A stretch of DNA of 42,234 bases, from NCBI RefSeq assembly GCF_000003605.2, contig NW_003105103.1:336135-378368 (forward strand), read 5' to 3'. Position numbers and translations under genes: made by a program. Below, piece by piece: positions 34,000 through 42,234 of this stretch; position 1 is the first letter of the stretch; each line of letters opens with the position of its first letter. This DNA is from Saccoglossus kowalevskii (lineage: Eukaryota; Hemichordata; Enteropneusta; Harrimaniidae). Under the pieces are notes generated by a model. That model had not been told where the DNA came from. It did no database searches and saw only the letters and a program-made list of their open reading frames with translations.

Positions 34000-36890
34000 T
34001 AAACTCTAATTAAAACGTTTCAATCGAGTTCATATCGCAACGATATTAAAAGTTAATTCAACAATATTAAAAATTACTCCAATGTGTGGCGTTACACGAT
34101 GGTAAGACGTGTATGTTGGGGAACGCGTGGTTACACTTCCATTACAATACACTTCTTACAAAATGACAATAATATTTAAATTTAACATTAAATTGGTTTT
34201 TATTAGATTAGAAATTAGATTAATGGTTTGTTAAATACAATTCAATATTTTAATATTGCTACTCAATTTTAGTTGATTTAAAAAAATCAAAAATATATCA
34301 GTAGGGATGCTAATTTGGAAAGTGTAGGATGTTTGTAGCTCCATATTTTGTTGTATAGTGTCATTTGAACAAAACATATACACAGCTGACATATTAATCG
34401 GTGAAACAAAATAATAACGATTCAGTTGTGTATAATATAACAGCGTGTGGATCACATCAACCTTTGTTATTTGACGATATTCTAGCAAAGCAGACACAAC
34501 AAACCTACTAATCATTGTTACAGCATTAGTAAAGTCTCGCCTGATTTAGGTACGATAGTCCTAATGGGACTGAACAGAATAAAAGAAATTGACGTCGTGG
34601 AATAAATTAAGATGGTGGCATGTATTAATAAAATGTGTTACTTTAATTCGACCTATGGCCGTTAAACATTGGTGAAGACTGTTAATAATAATTTAAAACA
34701 CCTAAGTAATAAACATGAAATTAACTACTATAAATTTAAATGTCAGAACCAGTGTATATTAGAAGACGGAGGAAACATTTGTTTGCATTTGAAAAGTTTG
34801 TTTTTATGTGTAACGGCGAAAAATTAGTTTTTTTGAAAAGTTATGTAAAGCGATCAGCTCGTTTGACTGCCAGACATCTGGTGCCCTCAGTTTCACTGTT
34901 GTCCGGTATAATTGTAACAACAAATTAACAACATTTTTAAAAACAATCAGTGTGGAGTTTAATGCAACAAACCAATTTACAATGTAAATTATTCTATTTG
35001 TGACCAATCGTTGATTGTGATGGATCGTTCGTATAAATGTCAGATCCTGTAGACAACAATTTAAAACAAGATTTGGATGGTAGCTACTTGAACAATTGTT
35101 AACAATATACCTACATCTAAAACATGCAATATTTAGGTCGGTGATTGACCAGAACTCGTGTTGAACGTTTCATTGTTAATAATGAAAATCTGAGCTTGAA
35201 TTGGTCAGGGAAACGGTGATTACTTAATCTAAGTATGGCGTACCAGAAACAAGTAAGCTACAAAAGGAAATGTGACAATTTTGCCTGGAGCATCGGGTTT
35301 TCTCTGAAGACTTAGTTTGTAACGAAAAAAAAAATATTCTCTTGTTATCGGAATGTGTTTTTCAACTGGTATTCACAGAAGACGAAATAATTCTCACGGA
35401 CAATGGTTGCTTTGATGTTCATTGGTAATTTCCGGTACAGATCATAAAAGTAGTCGAGAAATGTTCTCATGCAATGTCTGTGAGGCATCGTGACAGAGCA
35501 GAAAGACATCTCTGTGGAAAGACTCACCCAAACAACGTGCCAAATGAGCTAGGATCTGTCCCGACGAATAGAATGAGCCCAATTGTGTTAACAGTTCCCC
35601 CTAGAACTTTATATTGCAGTTAAAGAAAGTGAATCCGACGACCTGCATCACGAACTTGAGATTGAGGAGTTATAATCTGATCGAGGAACACAAAATATGC
35701 TATTTGTTTCCACTCGATAAAAAAAGAATACGGTGCGGTAAATGTCATTTACATGAATCGCATACACGTCGCAACTGGTTGCATGAAGTAATACATTCTG
35801 CTCATACAGATGAAATTACTGTTATAGATGTGGTAGTTAAGAATCGAGAGGACCCGGGCAAATCTACATAGAAAGCCGGAATAGAGCTTCAACAAAAGCA
35901 TCTGTTCATCTTTCGCATCTTTCGAAGTGATCAAGAAAACACCAAGTTAACATGTCTAGGGTCTTCAGTCTGAACGACAAATACTTAACAGGAATATTAA
36001 TATTTTAAAGAGACATTATTTGGGATAATTTCATTCAGTAATAATAAAGCACGAATTCGTTGTCAACTACCAAGCAAAATCGACACACCATTTTTCTAGG
36101 TTCTTGGTGAATTATTTCCCATACTTTGGATAAAGCCTGTAATACGGAAATAACTACAATTGGGAAAATCGTTAATGAATTTTAATAACGGCATCTACCT
36201 GGAAGTCGGAACTAACAGAATATGTATCCCTTCGTTTTATGTCAAACCTACTGTTTACGTCTTTTCACCGCCTGCTCACTTACATAATATGTAATGAGAT
36301 ATGAAGGTTTTCCTCTTCCTGACAATATCCTTCAAATATGTCATTTCTTGTTCTTCTGGATAATATTCCAGGAAAGAGCCTTCAAAAACAATATTGTTCA
36401 GTGTCGCAGAGGACTGATGTAAAAACATATCACAGAGGACTGATATAAAAATTCAAATTGTGAACAAATACTCCTCAAATGGTTAAGCTTGTATTGAATT
36501 ATAATTTGTATAATTAAAATATTTCAATCTCAGTACCCTTCAAAATATAGCAAATCCAAAAAAGTGTTTGTAATTCATCACAGCTATGATGTTTTTCATC
36601 AGAAAAGTTAGTTCAATATAATGCTAAGCAACTGTCATTTTCATGTCAGCTTCAGTTGCTTTAAAATGTCATTCTATGTACGCAATTGTTTATTTATTCT
36701 GTTTTTCTCAGTTTTATTTATTTATTTTTACAATTCTATTGTTTTGTTTATTTTTTATAGATTCTTCTATTTTTTAAATTTATTGTTTTATTCTTTGATT
36801 TATTTTCATATTTATTGTTCTGTTCTTGGAGTTATACTTTGATTTCTTGCACTGTTCTTTGGTTTATTCTTAGAATTGTTGGTGACACAA
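34000..36890. other. Unassigned stretch with possible transposon debris
   Basis: 34000-34750 is AT-rich without signals. Around 35290-35880 the sequence is less AT-rich and has overlapping frames on both strands (a plus-strand stretch with RIRCGKCHLHESHTRR), which may be an old transposase but fits no family clearly. 36600-36860 is T-rich and gives a Phe/Tyr-rich frame of no value. Confidence 0.35.
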
Positions 36891-37258
36891 ATGGCAGTTT
36901 ATGTATCCGCTACGAAAAGGAAAAACAGGAATCTCTCATGACTTTTTTTCCGATTTCTGCTCTTTCCTAATATCGACCCCATCCCAAGTCAGTAACCATC
37001 CGTCTATCCGAGCGTCAGTGAAGATGGATATCAACGTAAATGGTCAGCACCTCCAAAACGATAACGTATTGACCTTTTGTTATTGGTGAATACATACCTC
37101 AGAGTGATTTAAACAATAGAAAAAGTGGGCGATATTTTCGTGAATGACCACGTATTTTCGAGAACGACCTTTGGCGTCGGTCGATATTATGGTTATCGCC
37201 TCGGTAGTCTATATCTCAGACTTACCGACCCCCGAATTCGGAGGGCAGACAATCTGCT

Positions 37259-37780
37259 TTGCCACACACAGACTTCACATACCTTGAAAGTATGAACATT
37301 ACCAAAAGACCAATTTCATTTGAACAGATGAAAGAAAGTCTCGAAACAGTGTCGACTACAAGTGTATTTGTTTCAACCATCGGTCGGTCTGTTAAAAATA
37401 TGTTTACCGGATGTAGTTGGATCAATACTGGGTATACAGTTCGGTCAGCCAGTCAACTCTTTAGCTTGGTAACTTCGTAAACAGGCGTATTTGGATTTAT
37501 TGCATAATATAGAGCCAATGCTATTGAAATGTATGGATGAAAGTGGGTTTCAATTAAATTACCATTGAATAAGTCTACGATGTGTTGAGGTAGTATGCTG
37601 TGATCGCAGTAATGAATTTGGATTTACCCATGGATCTCGAGGGCATCGCATGTACAGGTTGTTGAACGGCAATCGAATTCAGTCACATTCTATCACTATT
37701 GTGTCGAGTAGGTTTTTCCCTTCTATCACCACCTCTCTGCTCCAAATAATGCACGTAGTCTGCACCATGCTTGGTTCATT
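37259..37780 (+). pseudogene. Degenerate Tc1/mariner (IS630)-like transposase
   Basis: The first frame has a helix-turn-helix-like stretch (ITKRPISFEQMKESLETVS, then TTSVFVSTIGRSVKN). A second frame, shifted by one base, then gives YLDLLHNIEPMLLKCMDESG followed by F. The pattern Y-L-D-x-L...D-E-S/A-G-F is the region of the first catalytic aspartate in a large family of IS630/Tc1-like DDE transposases. Later residues (GSRGHRMYRLLNGNRIQ) fit the following block weakly. Stops and frame changes show it is dead. Terminal inverted repeats were not found. Confidence 0.6.
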
Positions 37781-38186
37781 GAGCTCAGTAGTACAGATTC
37801 ATGCAGTCAGCCTATTTTAGTGTTTCACGTTTATATGTATGATATGTGGGCAGATATGTCTGTCTGTGATAAAAAATAACACAGTATGCAAACCTTGAAA
37901 ACTACTTGACTTAACCAGTACTGATTTCGGTCCCAGCATCAACTACTCATGTGTCTCTAATAATGGGAAACCCGTTATTCAAAAACACTACCGGGACAAA
38001 CTATATTAATAATACGTTTTATGCTGGCAAGCACCGTATTTATTATTGCGAATATTTGAGTCGAGTCATAACAAATTAGTACACAATTGTATAACAGGAT
38101 ATCACGAGACGAATGATTGTTGGTCCTCTATCTGCTCACATGTTTAAATGATTGGATATGTTGGTCAAAGACATAATACCCTAGGC

Positions 38187-38195
38187 TATAAAAAA
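38187..38195 (+). promoter_or_regulatory. TATA-box-like site, no gene assigned
   Basis: GGCTATAAAAAAGGG is a strong TATA consensus in a locally G/C-flanked context, followed about 30-70 bases downstream by TCACTGTTATTG and GCAGTCAGACG words. No exon or long terminal repeat could be linked to it. Confidence 0.25.
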
Positions 38196-38783
38196 GGGTT
38201 GATAAATAGTACATGCAAACAAACATACTCACATACGATCACTGTTATTGCCACGCTACTGCAGTCAGACGCACTAGCTAGCCACCACGTTACACTCAAG
38301 TATAGTTCTAAATGACGTATAGCAAACATCGCCCTCAATCCCAGACATAAAAAACAACGTATATAGCCACGTAGTCGATGTTATATATAATGTTTGAAAA
38401 GTAAAGTCATGTGGGCGCTGAAGCACCTAATATCTTAATATTTGTTCACAAACAAATCATCAACAAAAGTTTTTTTTCTAATGAATGGCATTAAAGTAAA
38501 CTAAGATGTTATATATCAGTGAATGCTTCTTAAGATATATACATAATATAGGAGCGGAGAGGTCAATATATTAACGTTTGATACTTTTCAGATGTAGACC
38601 CCAGAATCCATCACATAGTAAGACTGAGGACCAAGTAAGGTGATGATGTTCAAGATGGTCCCGAGTCTATATACGGGAGAAATAATTACTCATCACTGTA
38701 TTTAGTTCCACAATAGATTGGGAATGACACATACAGAAATAAACCTACCGTTATAGAATATGATTAAATTAATATATATATAT

Positions 38784-39832
38784 ATTTAATTCTTTTAAAA
38801 GATTCTTCTCATTTGTAAATAGCGCCCTCAATCAACAATAATTAAAATGAGCACGTGGTTTGTCAAAAGTGTAATGAGTCAGGTGCATCTATTGGCTAAG
38901 CTTGTTCTATATAGATGCAACTGAGTATAGGAACCATTAATGCTCTAGGGTGTATTGGGAAGGGTGAAGGATTTCATGTTTGTAATGACTGGTTGTAATG
39001 TGCTATCTCGTTGTTTTTAAGGATGCAGCCTGATATTTGTTGCTTTCTTGGTTGTTCAATTATGGCTAAAATTTGTGTGGTGGGTGGAAGATGTGTTTAT
39101 TGTTCGTTGAGTCATTGTTTAGACACCCTGCAGCTTGAAATGTATGGTCCAAATCCAAATTCGACATGGCGTGTTGAATATCTGTGCGATATGGCGGTGT
39201 CGTCTAAAAACATGGCATCAAAATGATTTCTGTTTATTTATTTACTGTTGTAGATCCTGAGAACTAGCCACTGTGTATGATGTCGGGAATAAACGGTATT
39301 CTGAACAAGCATTATTAATTATTGCTGGCAATATTCCAGTATGAATTGGAGCAAACTATGACATCAAATCCAGTCATTGTATTGTTATGCTTCTGAAATA
39401 TATTTTTCAAATGTCTTGAAACAGATTCAAATATAAGGATATGGATTGTAAAATATTAAGATTATATAGTGTCCAACACATTAATTTGTAAGTGATAAAT
39501 TTATTTTAAAGAATTCAGTGACAATATTATAAAATAACATAAATTAAATTGAAATATTATGTGTGTTTTTGTATGTGGAAACTTGGCTGGCCGACTCAAA
39601 AATATAAAGAAGTGAGATCTGCAGATCTTTTTTTTTTTTTTATTTGTGAAAAAAATGGTATTTTACAGAGTGCAAATAATAAAACACTCACAGTGCAAGG
39701 CTAGTTCACCAACGTGTCTATTCTCTTCCTTGAGTGAGAAAGTACATGGCTTAGTGACTACCTCTTATGTTAGAATTTCTTTTATTTGGGAAGGTTCTTC
39801 TATAAACATAGAACAGATGTAATGAATTGATT
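38784..39832 (+). repeat. Dispersed repeat, copy B (longest)
   Basis: Its first about 600 bases recur at 40878-41473 and its last about 660 bases recur at the window start. It contains a short frame at 39023-39226 (MQPDICCFLGCSIMAKICVV, Cys-rich) preceded by a TTTTTAAG acceptor-like end. Comparison with the same frame in copy C over 40 codons shows four base differences, all changing the amino acid, so it is not behaving like a constrained protein. An AATAAA lies at about 39290. Confidence 0.88.
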
Positions 39833-40872
39833 TTAATATTTTATTTTAATTTTAGAACTAGAGCTGAATCACTACCTGAGAAAGCATATATCACACAATT
39901 ATTTCACTGAGCATAGGCTACAAGAACTATAGGTACAAGTTATAAGTCCTCCCACAATATGTTTCCAGGTGAGTGAACTGTATACCTTCATTAATTAAAG
40001 CGTCACTTGATATTTACTGCTTGTAATTTTATTAATTTTAATATTTTAATCTAATTTCAGAACTAAAGCTGACTCACTACATGAGAAATCATATTTTAAA
40101 GAATTTCAACTGTGGCTAGACTCACCCCCTATGGGTACAAGTTATAAGTCCTGTTCCAATGTTTTCAGATGAGGGAACTGTATATCTTCATTAATTAAAG
40201 CATCACTTGATATTCACTGCTTGTAGTATTAATGAATTAATTTTAATATTTTATTTTAATTTCAGAACTAGAGCTGAATCACTACCTGAGAAATCATATT
40301 TTAAAGGATTTCAACTGTGGCTAGACTGAACCCCCTATGGGTACAAGTTATAAGTCCAGTCCAATATGTTTTCAGATGAGTGAACTGTATACCTTCATTA
40401 ATTAAAGCATCACGTGGTATTCACTGCTTGTTATACATTGTAATAAATAAATTTTAATATTTTATTTTAATTTCAGAACAAGAGCTGAATCACTGCCCGA
40501 GAAATCATATATCGCACAAGTATTTCACTGCGCCTAGGCTACAAGAAATATAGGTACAAGTTATAAGTCCGCCCACAATATGTTTTTAGGTAAGTTAACT
40601 GTATACCTTCATTAATTAAAGCATCACTTGATATTCACTGCTTGTAATATTAGAATTGTAATGAATTAATTTTAATATTTCATTTTAATGTGAACACTAG
40701 ATCTGATTCAATGCCTGAGAAATCATATATCGCACAGGTATTCAACTGCGCCTAGACTACAAGTACCATTGGTACAAGTTATAAGTCCTGTCTCAGTATG
40801 TTTTCAGGTAAGTGAACTGTATACCTTCATTAATTAAAGCATCACTTGATGTTCACTGCTTGTAATATTAGA
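39833..40872 (+). repeat. Tandem array of five ~205-216-bp exon-like units
   Basis: Five consecutive units share a T-rich tract ending in TTTAG or TTTCAG, a 108-113-bp core, then a donor-like end and a tail with CTTCATTAATTAAAGC and CACTGCTTGTA words. Cores lie at 39856-39968, 40061-40168, 40266-40375, 40477-40589 and about 40695-40807. Units 1, 4 and 5 have real GTGAG or GTAAG donors. Units 2 and 3 have ATGAG instead. Unit 5 has lost the TTTCAG. The array lies exactly between repeat copies B and C. Confidence 0.9.
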
Positions 40873-40877
40873 TCTGT

Positions 40878-41473
40878 TTAATTTTTTCAAAAGATTCCTC
40901 TCATTAGTAAATAGCGTCTCACTCAACAATAATTAGAATGAGTGGTTGATCAAAAGGTTTGATGAGTCAGGTTCATCTATTGGCTAAGCTTGTTGTACAT
41001 AGATGCAAATGAGTATAGGAACCATTAATGCTGTTCGGTGTATTGGGAGGGATGGAGGATTTCATGTTTGTAATGACTGGTTGTATCGTGCTATCTAGTT
41101 GTTTTCAGAATGCAGCATGATATTTGTTGCTTTCTTGGTTGTTCAATTATGGCTAAAATTTGTGTGTTGGGTGGAAGATGTATTTATTGTTTGTTGAGTC
41201 ATTGTTTAGACACCCTGCAGCTTGAAATGGTATGGTCCAAATCAAAATCGATATGGCGGTGTCGTCTAAAAACATGGCATCAAAATGATTTCTGTTTATT
41301 TATTTACTGTTCTAGATCCTGAGAACTAGCCATTGAATATGATGTCGGGAATAAATGGTATTCTGAACAAGCTTTATTAATTATTGCTGGTAATAATCAA
41401 ATATAAATTGAGAGCAAACTCTGAAACCAAATCTAGTCGTTGTATTGTTATGCTTCTATAAAAATAGAACATC
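40878..41473 (+). repeat. Dispersed repeat, copy C (internally shortened)
   Basis: Matches 38784-39395 of copy B, then jumps to the CTTCTATAAAAATAGAACA part found near the end of copies A and B. Its Cys-rich frame starts at 41110 after a GTTGTTTTCAG acceptor-like end. It directly follows the tandem array and is followed by an (AT)n run at 41473-41491. Confidence 0.88.
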
Positions 41474-41601
41474 TATATATATATATATATAGGAAGGTAG
41501 TCGATTATTCCAGGTGAGAGTGCTCGATACTAAACGATGAGTTTGTAGAGCAGATTTACATACGTGGACAGAGAAATTAAGACACGACTACATGAGTAAA
41601 G

Positions 41602-41665
41602 TTCACTCTACAGTACTGTTTCGTAAGGTACTAGTACATGGATTACCTCACTCATCAGGAGTTAA
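41602..41665 (-). ncRNA. Hammerhead ribozyme, type I, of a Penelope-like element
   Basis: On the minus strand all conserved parts are present in order. These are stem I 5' strand (41665-41659), CTGATGA (41658-41652), stem II GTGAGGTA (41651-41644), a 13-nt loop, stem II TACCTTAC (41630-41623) and GAAA (41622-41619). A short stem III hairpin (about 3-4 bp, with the A of GAAA as its first base) follows, then the cleavage triplet GTA, with the cut predicted after 41609. The stem I 3' strand is 41608-41602. Stem II pairs over all 8 positions with one G-T(U) wobble, and stem I pairs 6 of 7. Self-cleaving type I hammerheads with short stem III are known in Penelope-like elements. It lies about 90 bases downstream of the element's ORF. 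Confidence 0.9.
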
Positions 41666-41751
41666 GACTTTATTAAATAAACCACCGAAACAGACTATGT
41701 TATAAGCGCTACAGATTTGCATAACAATGGAGTGTGTTTACGATATTAAAA

Positions 41752-42234
41752 CTAGTTGTTGCATAGCAACGATTTGGCTCTGTGTCTACAGGAAGAAAAA
41801 AGCTCATTTCTTTTATTTAAACTACAGTAATGTGGTTGGAAAATTATAATATATTTCTCTCTAATACATAAGTTGCAACGTTTGCTTGAAGTATTGTATG
41901 GTGCAGCACGCGATAACACACTCCATTTGATGTCGTAATCGATGTTATTGTCTTTTAATGACCAAGCGTATTTACTGAGCTCTGTTGCGTTTCTCAATGA
42001 TTGGTTGCGTAGCGATGCTGTGTGGTTTCTGTACCGGGTTTTAAATTCATTTCCTGTTAGTCCCACATATGTTTCACACTTGTTGTTGTCTTGCCGTCTG
42101 ATATTAGCTTGGTAAACCAAGGCCGATTGTAAACAATTTCCGTCTAAGGGGCATTCAGATTTCTTACGGCAGTTACATAATCTGTGATCTCGTACTGGGT
42201 GTATTGGTGTTGGCCGCTGTAGCTGTTGTTTGTT
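41752..42234 (-). CDS. Penelope-like retroelement, C-terminal GIY-YIG endonuclease (partial)
   Basis: Open from the window edge to a stop at 41752 (160 codons seen). It first shows the PLE linker with cysteines (CNCRKKSECPLDGNC). The GIY-YIG-type endonuclease follows: LVYQANIRR, then CETYVGLTGNEFKTRYRNHT with the catalytic-type Arg, then NATELSKYAWSLKD with the conserved Glu, then RCNLCIREKYIII and a C-terminal SLNKRNELFSSCRH stretch. No stops or frameshifts in the visible part, so the copy may be young. In the full element this domain nicks target DNA and follows a telomerase-like reverse transcriptase, which should lie beyond the right edge. A hammerhead ribozyme lies just downstream. Confidence 0.95.
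   Translation of the reverse strand, partial: NKQQLQRPTPIHPVRDHRLCNCRKKSECPLDGNCLQSALVYQANIRRQDNNKCETYVGLTGNEFKTRYRNHTASLRNQSLRNATELSKYAWSLKDNNIDYDIKWSVLSRAAPYNTSSKRCNLCIREKYIIIFQPHYCSLNKRNELFSSCRHRAKSLLCNN

Noticed and set aside
35345-35871. Possible piggyBac-like transposase
   Set aside because: Only isolated short similarities in changing frames on both strands; no catalytic motif or cysteine-finger pattern could be fixed.
36621-36842. Phe/Tyr-rich 73-codon frame resembling a membrane protein
   Set aside because: It is a T-rich low-complexity tract; hydrophobicity follows from base composition.

Overview
The window is AT-rich, intron-bearing animal genomic DNA with scattered small exons, long introns and many decayed transposons. 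The mix of receptor guanylyl cyclase exons, a LamG plus VWD secreted protein gene, a Penelope-like element (PLE) and RTE and jockey/CR1-type LINE relics fits a marine invertebrate (lophotrochozoan or invertebrate deuterostome). I cannot name the species. Two runs of N (19128-19222 and 29397-29493) show it is a scaffold.

Left third (about 0.6-12.4 kb): minus-strand exons of a receptor-type guanylyl cyclase. A signal-peptide/ligand-binding exon at 12.2-12.4 kb joins in phase to a second ligand-binding exon at 5.6-5.7 kb, and a cyclase-domain exon lies at 0.62-0.69 kb. The introns hold an RTE LINE relic (3.2-3.7 kb), a TA-flanked MITE (4.45-4.73 kb) and an unusual palindromic MITE filled with a tandem repeat of about 20 bp (7.71-8.33 kb).

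Middle (12.4-26 kb): mostly unassigned. Two plus-strand exons at 18.5 and 19.3 kb encode the C-terminal part of a guanylyl cyclase catalytic domain, with changes at conserved positions and an upstream stop. They point the opposite way to the left-hand exons, which suggests an inversion (real or assembly) or a second, decayed cyclase copy. There is also a possible acidic C-terminal exon on the minus strand (17.1-17.2 kb), a degenerate CxxC/CxxC protein start next to a YY1-like motif (19.5 kb), simple and tandem repeats, and a 1.07-kb Harbinger-like nonautonomous transposon (23.86-24.93 kb).

26.3-30.2 kb: a minus-strand gene for a secreted protein, with a TATA box, signal peptide, LamG-like jellyroll and VWD domain. 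Exon phases show that at least one exon between the signal peptide and LamG exons was not found, and an N run lies in that interval. The 3' end of the gene was not found.

Right third (31-42.2 kb): LINE and transposase relics, then a repeat block. One dispersed repeat occurs three times (1-543, 38784-39832, 40878-41473). Between the last two copies are five tandem units of about 205-216 bp, most of which look like an exon flanked by splice sites. The window ends inside the 3' part of a PLE on the minus strand (GIY-YIG domain). Just downstream of its stop codon I find a full type I hammerhead ribozyme consensus (41602-41665, minus strand).
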